Assembly (NCBI GenBank): GCA_963807865.1
Contig: CAWEDK010000017.1
Coordinates: 186,001 to 250,000 of the forward strand
Direction of reading: 5' to 3'
Source: VAZQ01 sp963807865
Lineage (GTDB): Bacteria; Pseudomonadota; Alphaproteobacteria; Rhizobiales; Xanthobacteraceae
Length of the DNA stretch: 64,000 bases
The notes under the pieces are model-generated. The model saw only the letters and a list, made by a program, of their open reading frames with translations. It had not been told where the DNA came from and did no database searches. The position numbers and the translations under genes are program-made. Shown here piece by piece: positions 29,248-38,715 of the stretch. Numbering within the stretch: the first letter of the stretch is position 1; the number at the start of each line of letters is the position of its first letter.

Positions 29248-30026
29248 CTATCGACCGGTAAAACGCGGTGGACGCTTTTCCTTGAATGCGAGAAGCCCTT
29301 CCGCCCGGTCATGGGAATGACTGTGCAATTCGTTGATGTCGCGCTCCCATTCGAGAGCAAGCCGGACGGGCAGTTCGTCTGCCGCGGTTGATTGCGGCTT
29401 TCATGCGCCGCAGCACCAGCGGGCTCTTGTCGGCGAGTTTCGCAACCAGCGCGTCGGTCGACGCGATCAGCGCTTCGTCGCCAACGACAATATCGACAAG
29501 GCCCAGGACCTTTGCTTCCGCGGCGGACACGCTCTCGCCCCAGAACATCAGCCGCTTGGCATTGGGAGCGCCAACGCGCCGCGCGAGCCTCACCGATGCG
29601 CCGCCGCCGGGAAACAAGGAATAGTTGGCGTGCATATCGCCGAGACTTCGCGCCTTCCGCGGCGATGATCAGGTCGCAGCCGAGCGCGAGTTCCAGCCCT
29701 CCCGCGACGGTCGTTCCATTCATCGCCGCGAGAACCGGCAGCTCGAAATTCTTCCAGCCGGAGCGTCAATTCCGAGACCGATCTGCACGAAAGCGAGATT
29801 TCCTCCAGGCTTGTCACTCACGGACTGGTTGTATTTAAGGTCGGCGCCTGCGCAGAACGCGCGACCGCGTCCCGACACCACCACGGCACGCAGGTCCTGA
29901 TCGGTCGAGCGCGTCGTCGAGCGCGCGGTTGATTGCGGCGATCATGTCGGGATGAAGTGCGTTGAGCACGTCAGGTCTGTTCAGAACAATCCAAAGCCCG
30001 GCGCCCTTCTTCTCCACTTCGATCAT
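29248..30026 (-). pseudogene. enoyl-CoA hydratase/isomerase (crotonase), about five frameshifts
   Basis: A crotonase-fold enzyme of about 258 aa. The start at 30026 has GAGGAGG directly upstream. Collinear pieces are IVLNRPDVLNALHPDM, RAFCAGADLKY, VSELTLRLEEFELPVLAAMNG, TTVAGGLELALGCDLIIAAE, FPGGGASVRLARRVG and the ending FKEKRPPRFTGR, with TAG at 29248. The oxyanion-hole boxes are intact. Breaks fall near 29880, 29780, 29735, 29640 and 29390. It diverges from the SDR at 30171, and an operator-like palindrome lies between them. It probably hydrates an enoyl-CoA in the beta-oxidation-like route of this cluster. Confidence 0.7.
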
Positions 30027-30086
30027 CCAATCCTCCTCGGCATGGCGCAGTCAGCGATTTTACGCAGACGTCAATTCATTGACTTT

Positions 30087-30098
30087 ACAGTATACCGT
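30087..30098. promoter_or_regulatory. operator-like palindrome ACAGTATACCGT, copy 1
   Basis: A near-perfect inverted repeat (ACAGT-AT-ACCGT) in the divergent promoter of the crotonase and SDR genes. The surrounding text GACTTTACAGTA and the upstream GTCAAT recur at 35416-35444 in the TetR/thiolase promoter. A shared TetR operator is the simplest reading. Confidence 0.5.
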
Positions 30099-30170
30099 CG
30101 CCGACTCACTATACCTGTGTGGCAAAAGCCTTGCCGGAGAATGCAAACTCTCGCGATCCGGGGAGACCAC

Positions 30171-30966
30171 GTGGCCGGTGTCTTCGATCTGAGTGGACGG
30201 ATCGCGCTGGTCACCGGCGCAGGCCAGGGGATCGGGCGCGAGACCGCGCTTTTGTTTGCGGCCCATGGCGTCGCCGGCGTGGTGGTGAACGATTTCTATG
30301 CCGATCGCGCCAAACCGTTGCCACCGAGATTCAGCAGCACGGCATCGACGCGCTCGCCGTGCAGTGCGACGTGACCGACTACAAGTCCGTTCGCGCGATG
30401 GTCGAAGGCAGCGGGCGGTAAATTCGGGCGGATCGACATCCTGGTCAACAATGCCGGCAATGCCGGTGCGTCGCAGTCATCGAAAAGGACCTGCCGAACT
30501 TCTGGGAAGTGGGCCCGGACGACTGGGACCGCTGGCTCGGGCCCCAATCTGTTCGGCGTGCTGAATTGTTGCCACGCCATTGTGCCGCGGCATGATCGAG
30601 AACGGTTATGGGCGGATCGTCACGGTGATCTCGGAAGCCGGCCGGGTCGGCGAGCCGAACTATGCGGTCTATTCCGGCGCCAAGGCCGGCGCTGCCGGAT
30701 TCATGCGCGCTCTGGCCAAGGGGCTCGGCCGCCATCGTGATCACCGCCAACTGCGTGTCCCTGGCCGGGGTGGCGACGCCCGGCCTTGCGGATCGAAATG
30801 CCGATCCGGAAATGGTCGAAGAAGAAACTCAGCCGCTACGTCATCCGCCGCCTGGGGCAGCCGCAGCGATGCCGCCGCCATGATCCTGTTTCTCGCCTCC
30901 GATGCCGCCAGCTGGATTACCGGACAGACCTATGCGGTGAACGGCGGTTACGCGATCACGCCTTAG
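30171..30966 (+). pseudogene. SDR-family dehydrogenase, about seven frameshifts
   Basis: A short-chain dehydrogenase of about 263 aa, probably a 3-hydroxyacyl-CoA dehydrogenase. Pieces in order are RIALVTGAGQGIGRETALLF (NAD site), GRIDILVNNAGNAG, FWEVGPDDWDRW, GRIVTVISEAGRVGEPNYAV with YSGAKAG (catalytic Tyr and Lys present), and ASWITGQTYAVNGGYAITP. Breaks near 30305, 30415, 30470, 30545, 30590, 30725 and 30820 are all single-base indels. GTG 30171 follows GGGGAG; ATG 30141 is in frame and possible. It heads the plus-strand unit that continues with the nitronate monooxygenase-like gene. Confidence 0.7.
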
Positions 30967-30981
30967 CCGGGCAGGGTGTAC

Positions 30982-32021
30982 ATGCGCGATCCAATGTTCA
31001 CCACACGGCTGACCCAGCTCCTCGGCATTTCTCATCCGATTTTGTGCGGCGGACTGATGCATCTCGCCGATGCCCGCTACGTGGCGGCGGTCGTCAATGC
31101 TGGCGGCATGGGGTTTATCACCGCGTTGTCCTCGCCCGATCAGGCCAGGTTTCGCGACGAGTTGCGGCTGTGCCGCGAATTGACCGATGGCAAGCCGTTC
31201 GGCGTTTGTCTTTCGGTTTCGCGCCGCAAAGAGGCGAACGAGCGATTGCCGCAGCTTTGTCGACACGCTGCTCGACGAGGGCGTGCGCATCGTCGAGACT
31301 TCGGGCCATTCGCCCGACATCGTCGTCGCCGCGGTTGAAAGCCGCCGGCTGCATCATCATCCACAAGGCGCCATCAGTTCGCTTTGCGCTGAGTGCCGAA
31401 CGGCTGGGCGTCGACGCTGTCACGCTGGTCGGAATCGACGGCGGCGGCCACCCCGGCATGGATATCAGCGAGTTCGTTTGCGATGGCGCCGCTCGCCGCG
31501 CAGCGGCTGAAGATTCCGTTCGTCGATCGCGGGCGGGATCGGCACCGGCCGGCAATTGCTGGCCGCGCTGGCGATCGGCGCGGACGGCATCCTGCTCGGC
31601 TCGCGCATGCTGGCGGCCGTCGGAGATCTGGGCGCATCCGGACTATAAGCGGCAATTGCTCGCAGCTTGGCGAGCGAGACACCCGGCTGATCCTCGGCAA
31701 GCTTCCAGAACAACCATCGCGTTCTTGCCAACGAAACCGCCGCGCAGGTCGCGGCAATGGAGGCGGAGCGCGATCGCCGAGATCGAGCCTATCTGCCGCT
31801 GCATGGCCGGTGCGCTAACTCGACGCGCCTACGAAAGCGGCGATCTTCGAAAGAAGGGCTGATCGATCTCGGCCCCGCCGTGGCCTATGTACGCGAGCTT
31901 GCAGACGGTCGAGCAGATATTCGACGAACTGATCGACGATGCAGCCGCGGCGCAAGAGCGGGTGCAAGAGCATGATGGCGTCGGAACCGCCGAGAGCGGC
32001 CACTCACGGCAATCGGCCTGA
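30982..32021 (+). pseudogene. nitronate monooxygenase-like FMN protein, frameshifted
   Basis: An FMN-binding TIM barrel of the NMO / 2-nitropropane dioxygenase family, about 340 aa. It starts MRDPMFTTRLTQLLGISHPI. Pieces in sequence are VVNAGGMGFITALS, LLDEGVRIVETSGHSPDIVV, CIIIHKAPSVRFAL, VTLVGIDGGGHPGMDISE, GADGILLGSRML-like text near 31590 and a helical tail ending at TGA 32021. At least five breaks are present. Relatives in CoA-catabolic operons often act as enoyl-CoA reductases or oxidases rather than on nitronates, so substrate assignment is open. Confidence 0.65.
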
Positions 32022-32038
32022 ATGCAGGACCACCGGCA

Positions 32039-33604
32039 ATGAAAATCATCGATTTCCTCGATCGCGGTGCTGCTATTTCGCCGAACGGCATCTGCCTGCA
32101 CGATGACGCGCATTCGTTTACACTATCGCGAAGTGGTGGCTTACACCAACCGCATCGCGCATGCGTTGCGCGCAAACGGCATGACGCCGGGCAGGAAGAT
32201 CGCGGTCTACAGCCCGAACGACGTGGAGGGCTTCATCGCGGTTCTCGGCATACACCGCGCCGATTGCACATGGATCGTCATCAACGCGCGCAACTCGATC
32301 GCCGACAATATCGCGCTTCTCAACAAGTACGAAGCGCAATGGCTGTTTTATCATAGCGATATCGAGGCAGCACCTTCCCGCGATCGCCGAGGCGGTGACG
32401 TCGCTGAAGGGGCATGTATGCGTCGATCGCGCAACCGCGCATTCGCCATCGTTGTTGGAATGGTGCGCGCCGCATTCCGACGCTGCCATCCCGACCGGCA
32501 CCGACTATCTGTCGGTCGATCCGCATCGCCAGCACCGGCGGCACCACCGGTGCGCCGCGCGGCGTCGTGCAAAGCAGCCTGACGCTGCAGACGGTGGTTG
32601 CCAATATTTCGGCGCACATGCCCTATGACGAGCCGCCGCGCTATCTGTGCGCGTCGCCGATGACGCATGCCGGCGGCGGCGTCTGCTACACCATCCTGGG
32701 GTTGGGCGGCAGCATCTTCATGATGAAGAAGCCGGATCCGCTCGCGGTCATGGAATGCATCCAGCGACATCGCATCAGTCTCGACTCTGCTGCCGCCGAC
32801 CTGATCTACATGGTGCTGGCGCATCCGCAGCGTGCGCGAATTCGATTATTCGTCGCTGAAATACCTGATCTATGGCGCCTCGCCAATGTCGACAGCGAAG
32901 CTGCGCGAGGCGATGGAGGTGTTCGGTCCGGTCATGGCGCAGCTCTACGGTCAGACCGAGGCTGCGATGTCGATGACATTCCTGTCGGTCGCCGACCACA
33001 TCGAGGCGATCTGCCGAGCCGGACAAGGCAAAGCGGCTGGAGAGCTGCGGCCGGCCGACCATGCACACCATGATCGAAGTGATGGACGACGCAGGCAACG
33101 CTGCTGCCGCCCGAACGAGATCGGCGAGATCGTGGTCCGCAGCAACATCGTGATGATGGAGTATTACAACGATCCGCGAAGCGACGCGAGGAGTCGCGCG
33201 CTGTTCGGTTGGCATCACACCTCCGACCTCGGATACAAGGACGAGGATGGCTATCTCTATCTCGTCGACCGCAAGAAGGACATGATCATCACCGGCGGGT
33301 TCAACGTCTATCCGTCCGAGATCGAGCGCGTGATCCTGACGCGCTCGGAGGTGCTCGATTGCGCGGTGATCGGCGTGCCGGACGAGAAATGGGGCGAGGC
33401 GCTCAAGGCGATCGTGCAGCTCAAGCCCGGCGCGGACCTCGACATGCGACGAGCTGCTCGGCGCCGGTCAAGGCGCAGCTCGGCAGCGTGAAGACGCCGA
33501 AATCGGTCGAGGTCTGGCCGGACCTGCCGAAGAGCGCGGTCGGCAAGGTGCTGAAGCGCGAGATCCGCAGCAAATTCTGGCAGGGGCACGAGCGGAAAAT
33601 CTAA
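32039..33604 (+). pseudogene. AMP-dependent acyl-CoA ligase, many frameshifts
   Basis: An ANL-superfamily CoA ligase, about 515 aa if repaired. Recognisable pieces are YREVVAYTNRIAHALRANGM, STGGTTGAPRGVVQSSLTL (A3), LYGQTEAAMSMTFL (A5), HTSDLGYKDEDGYLYLVDRK (A7), MIITGGFNVYPSEIERVIL (A8) and LPKSAVGKVLKREIR (A10 with Lys). About eight to ten single-base indels separate them. The plus-strand order SDR, NMO-like, ligase, crotonase suggests one transcript. It probably activates the starting acid of the beta-oxidation-like pathway. Confidence 0.68.
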
Positions 33605-33621
33605 CGCGCGTGACACGGGCG

Positions 33622-34386
33622 ATGGCCATGGATCTGATCCTGATCGAAACGCCGCGGCCCGGAAATTCTCCGGATCGTGATGAACCGGCCGGAGCGTCGT
33701 CATGCGGTGACGCCCGAACTGCGCCAGCAGATCCTCGAGGCCATGCAGGCACGGCGAGGCCGATCCGGCGGTACGCGCAATCATCCTGACCGGCTCGGGC
33801 GGGCATTTCAGCGGCGGCGGCGATATCGAGCGCATCAGCGGTCTGACCGCGGCAGACATCCCGCCTACATGGAGGGTCTTCGCCGCTTCATCATCGCGCT
33901 CGAGCGACTGCACCAAGCCGCTGGTCGCGGCGGTCCAGGGCGTGGCGCTGGCGGCGGCGCGGGGTTTGCGCTCGGCGTCGGACTTCATCGTCATGGGGCG
34001 CGGCGCTTATTTTGTCTTCCCGTTCTTTCGCATCGGGCTGATCCCGGATGCCGGAATTCTCTATCACCTGCCGCGGCGGGTCGGTCTCGCGGCAGCGCGC
34101 CAAATCCTTCTGGTCAGCCAGAGGGCCGAGGCGGACGTGGCCGTTCGGATTGGCCTGGCCGACATGGTCGTGGACGACGACCGGGTTCAGAACGAGGCGC
34201 TTGATCTCGCGGACAAGCTCGGCGCTCACCCGGCTCAGGCTTTCGCGCTGACCAAGCGGTTATTGAATGACCGAGAGCCTGTCGTTGACGGACATCCTGA
34301 GCGCGGAGGCCGCTGCCCAGGCGCTCTGCCTTCAATCGCCGGAATTCGCAGCCGGCGTCGAGGCGTTTCTCACGAAGAAACAATAG
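33622..34386 (+). pseudogene. enoyl-CoA hydratase/isomerase, about five frameshifts
   Basis: A second crotonase-fold enzyme of about 255 aa. Pieces are MNRPERRHAVTPELRQQILE, IILTGSGGHFSGGGDIERI, KPLVAAVQGVALAAARGL, SDFIVMGRGAYFVFPFFRIG, LIPDAGILYHLPRRVGL and LCLQSPEFAAGVEAFLTKKQ with TAG at 34384-34386. A Met at 33628 could also be the start. It follows the ligase by 17 bases and is convergent with the TetR gene. The presence of two crotonases fits a pathway with two double-bond steps or a ring hydrolysis. Confidence 0.7.
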
Positions 34387-34421
34387 GCCGCTCCCGTGAG
34401 AAGCAGATTGATGTCGGGTCC

Positions 34422-35132
34422 CTAAACGCTGCCCGCGCTGGCGCGTTTCGTCCTGGCAGCCGCGATCCCTTCCCGGAGATACGACACAAAGGTGTTCGGC
34501 GATATCCTCGCCCGAGAGTGCGCCAGTCGGGATCGAACCAGCGGGGAATGCCCGAAATCGAGCCCATGAACCAGAAAACCGCAAGCTTCGGATCGCAGGA
34601 TGCGATCGATCCGTCCGCGATGCCGTCGGACACGAGTTGCCGAAATATCCTGTCGAATCGGCGCCGGCGGCGCTGGATCTTTTCGCGGTCGTTGGGACGC
34701 ATCGAATAAAACTCATAGAAGACGGCTGCCGGTCCGATGCTGCTCCGTCAGCATCTCGATATATCGTTTGATGAAGGCACAGAGCTTCTCCAGGCCGGTG
34801 CCGTCCAGCGCCAACACGTCTTGGATCGCCTCCTCGCCGAGATCGAGCGCCAGATTGTAGCACTCGTAAAGCAGTTCATGCTTGCTTTTCACGTAGTTAT
34901 AGAGCGTCGGCTTGCTGACATTGAGCGCCACGGCGACTTCGTCGAGCGACACATTGTGAAAGCCGCGATGGCCGAATGCGCGCGCCGCCTCGGCGATGAC
35001 GGCTTGGCGCTTGCGGCGTGCCTCCTCGGCGCGATCCACGATCCCCGGTTTCCACGGTTGCGGCTTGGTGCGGGGAGTTGTCACTTTGCTCTTTGAGGCA
35101 CTCGTTCGGGGCGCCTTGGCTGCCGATTTCAT
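34422..35132 (-). CDS. TetR-family transcriptional regulator, three frameshifts
   Basis: A repressor of about 236 aa. A basic N-terminal extension (KSAAKAPRTSASKSK) precedes the helix-turn-helix FHNVSLDEVAVALNVSKPTL (about residue 75). A C-terminal ligand domain follows through breaks near 34735, 34525 and 34490 to the end FVSYLREGIAAARTKR. Start 35132 has GGGGAA upstream. It diverges from the thiolase gene, and a palindrome ACAGTAGACTGT lies in the shared region; a near copy precedes the SDR and crotonase. It probably represses the cluster and responds to an acyl-CoA, like other TetR proteins of beta-oxidation operons. Confidence 0.78.
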
Positions 35133-35176
35133 TCGTATTCCCCGTTGGGCCGCTGCGCGCCCTCGATAGCTGGTCT

Positions 35177-35251
35177 CTAGTGTCCCGGTTCCGACGCTTG
35201 TATCGCATCGCAGCACGCACGTTTACAAGCGTCGGAACCAAGGGACACTAG
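35177..35251. repeat. MITE-like palindrome 1, CTAG-bounded, 75 bases
   Basis: It begins CTAGTGTCCCGGTTCCGACG and ends GGAACCAAGGGACACTAG. The arms pair over about 23 bases with a two-base bulge and enclose a loop of about 21 bases. The TA inside the terminal CTAG would fit the target duplication of IS630-type transposases. It contains no coding sequence. Confidence 0.65.
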
Positions 35252-35264
35252 CAACTCTATGATT

Positions 35265-35342
35265 CTAGTGTGGCTTTGGATTTGACGTTCCTACTATCAA
35301 CTCGCCGCAATGCTGATAGGAACGTCAAATCCGCCACACTAG
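35265..35342. repeat. MITE-like palindrome 2, CTAG-bounded, 78 bases
   Basis: It begins CTAGTGTGGCTTTGGATTTG and ends CAAATCCGCCACACTAG. The arms pair over about 23 bases with a three-base bulge just inside the terminal GTGTGGC. It follows palindrome 1 after 13 bases and shares its CTAGTGT ends, but the rest of the arm sequence differs. It is probably a second member of a related non-autonomous element family. Confidence 0.65.
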
Positions 35343-35432
35343 CCCGGATGCCACCCCATTTGACGCAGCGTGACGGTCTTGCCCGGCCTCGGGTCCTTGG
35401 TATCATACTTCGTAGTCAATACGACTGACTTT

Positions 35433-35444
35433 ACAGTAGACTGT
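35433..35444. promoter_or_regulatory. operator-like palindrome ACAGTAGACTGT, copy 2
   Basis: A perfect ACAGT-AG-ACTGT inverted repeat 29 bases upstream of the thiolase start, in the TetR/thiolase intergenic region. The flanks GTCAAT and TGACTTTACAGTA match the copy upstream of the SDR gene at 30070-30098. It is likely the TetR autoregulatory operator. Confidence 0.55.
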
Positions 35445-35472
35445 CGACGATCGGCAATCCGGGAGGGAGTTG

Positions 35473-36653
35473 ATGGGACGGGTGGTCGTTGCCGGCACCG
35501 GCCTGATCCCGTTCGGCAAGTATCGCCGAACAATCGCTTGCGCCGATGTCGGTCGATGCTGCCCGCGCGGCGATATCCGACGCCTCGATCGATGCGACAG
35601 CGAATCGGCGCGGTCTACTTCGGCAACGCCGCCGCCGGCTTGCTGACCGGCCAGGAGATGGTGCGAGGCCAGGCCGCCCTGCGGAAACTGCCGCTTGCTG
35701 GTCAGCCGATCTTCAATATCGAGAACGCCTGCGCGTCGAGCTCATCGGCGTTCTTCTTGGCCTGGTCCGGGGTAGCATCGGGGCAATTCGAATGCGTGCT
35801 CGTCGTCGGCGCTGAGAAGTTCCTTCATCCCGACAAGTCGATCACGGCGCTGGCGCTGTCGAGCGCGGTCGATCAGGACGAACTGGCGACCACGCGTGAG
35901 CGTGTCGGTGGCGGGGCTTCTTCGATCTTCATGGACCTCTACGCAGAGAAAGTCCGCGCCTATGCGAGCCGTAGTGGTGCCACCGTGGCGGACTTTGCCA
36001 AGGTCGCGATCAAGAGTCGTCAAGCGGGCGCGGCCAATCCCAATGCCTACATTCGCAAGCCGACCACATTGGAAGAGGTGCTGGGCAGCCGAACTATCAG
36101 CGCGCCGTTGACGATGCTGATGTGCGCGCCGAATGCTGACGGCGCTGCCGCAGTGGTCCTTTGCAGCGAGGAGTTCGCGCGGCGCCGCAGTGTCAGCCCC
36201 GTGTTCGTACGTTCCTGCGCGGTGACGTCCGGCGTGCCGGATGCGGATTCCGCGGGTCTCGTCGAGCGCGCGGCGAAACAGGCCTATGAGCAGGCGCAAC
36301 TTGGCCCCCAGGACGTTGATGTCATCGAGTTGCACGACGCAACGACTCCGGCGGAGCTTTGGCTCTACGAAATGCTGGGTCTTTGTGGCCCGAACGAAGG
36401 ACCGGACCTGGTGCGCAATGGTGCGACCGCCATCGGCGGACGAGTGCCGGTTAATCCAAGCGGCGGCATGCTCTGTCGCGGCCATCCGGTCGGTGCAAGC
36501 GGCCTGGCGCAGGTGTGCGAGCTGGTCGATCAGATCCGCGGACGGTCCGGCGGACGTCAGAAGGCAGGCGCTCGCGTGGGCCTGGCCGAGAACAGCGGCG
36601 GCCGCGTTGGCCGAGAGTCCGCGGCCGCCGTCGTGACGATCTTGTCGAGCTAG
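35473..36653 (+). CDS. thiolase / SCP2-type acetyl-CoA acetyltransferase, two frameshifts
   Basis: A thiolase-fold protein of about 392 aa that cleaves 3-ketoacyl-CoA or, in the lipid-transfer-type branch, acts on steroid-like acyl-CoA. Visible are the nucleophile region ENACASSSSAF (Cys), IELHDATTPAELWLYE, CRGHPVGASG (His) and LAENSGG. Only the first 50 residues are affected by breaks (near 35522 and 35598); the N-terminus reads MGRVVVAGTGLIPFGKY. GGGAGGGAG precedes the ATG. It completes the set needed for beta-oxidation. The hydroxyacid dehydrogenase starts 12 bases after its stop. Confidence 0.83.
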
Positions 36654-36665
36654 GAGCACGATCGG

Positions 36666-37613
36666 ATGAATGCTCCGAGAGTCGGCCTGACCTTTCGGCT
36701 TCTTCCGCCGCTCGTCGCGCGGCTCCGGGAACGTTTCCCGGCAGTTGCCTTCGTTGGGCCGGGCCTTGAGCCGCTGTCGTTCGACACCAGCGAGACGGAA
36801 GTCCTGCTTGGCTGGCCGAAACCGGAATTCGTCCGGTCCGCGCATATGTTGAAATGGCTTCAGCTGTTCGCCGCAGGCGCCGACATCGTTGATTTCGATG
36901 ACGTGGCGCGGCGCGGTATTGTGGTGACGAACGCGCGGGGCGTGGGATCGCCCAGCATCGCGGAGCACGTCTTAGCGATGATGCTCCATTTCAACCGGCG
37001 GCTAGGACTTTTGCTGCGTGCGCAGCACGATGGCTTGTGGATTGAGAAGAACACCTTCGATTACCCGGAACTGAAAGGACAAGTGCTCACGGTTGTGGGC
37101 GCCGGTTCGATCGGTACCGAGCTCGCCAGGCGTGCGAGGTGCCTCGGCATGGAAACGCTAGGAATCAATCGGAATGGGCGACCGGTCGAGGGCTTCGATC
37201 AGGTCGTCTCACCTGACGATCGGTCCAGGGTCCTCGATCGAGCCGACCATGTGGTTATTTGTCTGCCGGGCAGTGACACCTGCGCCGATCTCGTCGATGT
37301 CGCTTGGTTCCGAGAGATGAAGTCGGGCGCTTACGTCTACAACGTCGGTCGCGGCTCAACTGTCGACGAGACATCGCTGCTCCAAATGCTCGATGACGGT
37401 CATATCGCGGGCGCAGGGCTCGACGTTACAGGCGTCGAGCCGTTACCCCAGGGTCACGCGTTCTGGAAGCATCCGAAGGTGCTCCTGACGCAGCACAAGG
37501 CAATGAACTCCCGCCATTATTGGGAGCGGCTGACCGATTTGTTCGCTGAAAATCTCGATCGCTTCCTGCACGGCAGAGTCCTGATGAACGTTGTGAATCC
37601 GCAATCGCATTGA
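36666..37613 (+). CDS. D-isomer-specific 2-hydroxyacid dehydrogenase
   Basis: An NAD(P)-dependent dehydrogenase of 315 aa that interconverts 2-hydroxy and 2-keto acids. The Rossmann motif VVGAGSIGTELARRA lies near residue 145. The catalytic residues are visible: Arg in YNVGRGSTVDE, Glu in DVTGVEPLP and His in LLTQHKAM. AGGAG overlaps the thiolase stop region, so translation may be coupled. It could work with the beta-oxidation set or with the TTT receptor that follows. Confidence 0.87.
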   Translation: MNAPRVGLTFRLLPPLVARLRERFPAVAFVGPGLEPLSFDTSETEVLLGWPKPEFVRSAHMLKWLQLFAAGADIVDFDDVARRGIVVTNARGVGSPSIAEHVLAMMLHFNRRLGLLLRAQHDGLWIEKNTFDYPELKGQVLTVVGAGSIGTELARRARCLGMETLGINRNGRPVEGFDQVVSPDDRSRVLDRADHVVICLPGSDTCADLVDVAWFREMKSGAYVYNVGRGSTVDETSLLQMLDDGHIAGAGLDVTGVEPLPQGHAFWKHPKVLLTQHKAMNSRHYWERLTDLFAENLDRFLHGRVLMNVVNPQSH

Positions 37614-37668
37614 GGTTGCGACAACGAAAACAACGCCGCAAGCGCGGCAGAAAATGGGAGGACGAAGA

Positions 37669-38652
37669 ATGGCTCCATCGAGGAGAGATTTTGTAGCGGG
37701 TTCAGCAGCGATGGCGGCGGGCGCGCTGGCGCCGGCGGTCGCACGCGGACAGCAATGGAACCCGAGCAATGTCCGCGTCATCGTTCCGTTCTCGGCTGGC
37801 GGCTCGGTCGATGCACTCGGCCGGATCGTCGCGGATGGACTCAAGCAGGGACGTACCGGAAGTTTCCTGGTGGAGAACAGAACCGGTGCGTCAGGCAGCG
37901 TCGGCGCCAATGCCGTCGCCAAGGCGCCGCCAGACGGCAATACCTGGCTGCTGACGTTCGACATCCACGCCGTGCTGCCGGCGTTGATCGCCAACCTGCC
38001 TTACGACAATGAGAAGGACCTTGTTCCGGTCACCCTCGTCGGCACGTCGCCGATGGTCTTCGTGACGGGCGCCAAGAGCCCGTTCCAGACCTTCGAGCAG
38101 ATGGTCGCGTACGGCAAGTCGAAAGGCGGGCTTAACTACGGCTCCGGAAGCGCCGGGACCTTGGGCCATCTCACGATGACGGTCATCGCGGCGCGGGCCG
38201 GCGTGCCGATGACGCACGTGAACTATCGCGGTGGCACGCCTGCGCTCAATGACGCCATCGCCGGACATATCGACGGCTTCATCGGCTCGTCATCGATTGT
38301 CGCGCAGCACATCGCGGCCGGCACGGTGCGGCCAATCATGCAGACCAGTGCTACGCGCATGCCGGCGTTGCCAAATGTGCCGACGGCGAAGGAGCTTGGC
38401 TTTTCGGACATTGAAGCGGACGCATGGTGGGCCATCTTCGCGCCGGGCGGTACGCCGCAAGACATCGTCGACGCATTTCACGGCGATGTCGTCAAGATCT
38501 TCAATCAGCCCGGCAACCAGAAGACTCTGACAGAATCTTATCACATCAAGACCGTTCTCTCGAAGCCCGACCAGTTCAAGAAGTTCTTCGAACGCGAAAT
38601 GGCGGTCTGGGGCAAGGTCGTTCGTGATCACAAGATCACCGCCGGAACCTGA
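37669..38652 (+). CDS. TTT-family (Bug) extracytoplasmic solute receptor
   Basis: A periplasmic receptor of about 327 aa. A twin-arginine-like signal SRRDFVAGSAAMAAGALAPA opens it. The Bug core follows: VRVIVPFSAGGSVDALGRIV, VENRTGASGSVGANAVAKAP, NYGSGSAGTLGHL and WWAIFAPGGTPQDIVD. Start 37669 has GGGAGGACG upstream; ATG 37654 is less likely. No TctA/TctB pair is adjacent, so it is an orphan that must share membrane subunits. It precedes the metallo-beta-lactamase-fold gene in the same direction. Confidence 0.9.
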   Translation: MAPSRRDFVAGSAAMAAGALAPAVARGQQWNPSNVRVIVPFSAGGSVDALGRIVADGLKQGRTGSFLVENRTGASGSVGANAVAKAPPDGNTWLLTFDIHAVLPALIANLPYDNEKDLVPVTLVGTSPMVFVTGAKSPFQTFEQMVAYGKSKGGLNYGSGSAGTLGHLTMTVIAARAGVPMTHVNYRGGTPALNDAIAGHIDGFIGSSSIVAQHIAAGTVRPIMQTSATRMPALPNVPTAKELGFSDIEADAWWAIFAPGGTPQDIVDAFHGDVVKIFNQPGNQKTLTESYHIKTVLSKPDQFKKFFEREMAVWGKVVRDHKITAGT

Positions 38653-38715
38653 CACTGGTAGTGCGCAGCCCATTCCCCTCGTCTGAGCATCAAGGCCGAA
38701 CAGGGAGTTGATCCT

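Larger units (their letters stand above)
35133..35472. other. 340-base divergent region with two palindromic elements and an operator
   Basis: The stretch between the TetR and thiolase genes holds two CTAG-bounded palindromes (35177-35251 and 35265-35342) and an operator-like site at 35433-35444. No open frame with coding character is visible. Confidence 0.7.

Noticed and set aside
28938..29261. A 107-codon plus-strand frame in the 28.8-29.2 kb gap
   Set aside because: It has no similarity to a known fold by eye and runs into the antisense of the crotonase end.
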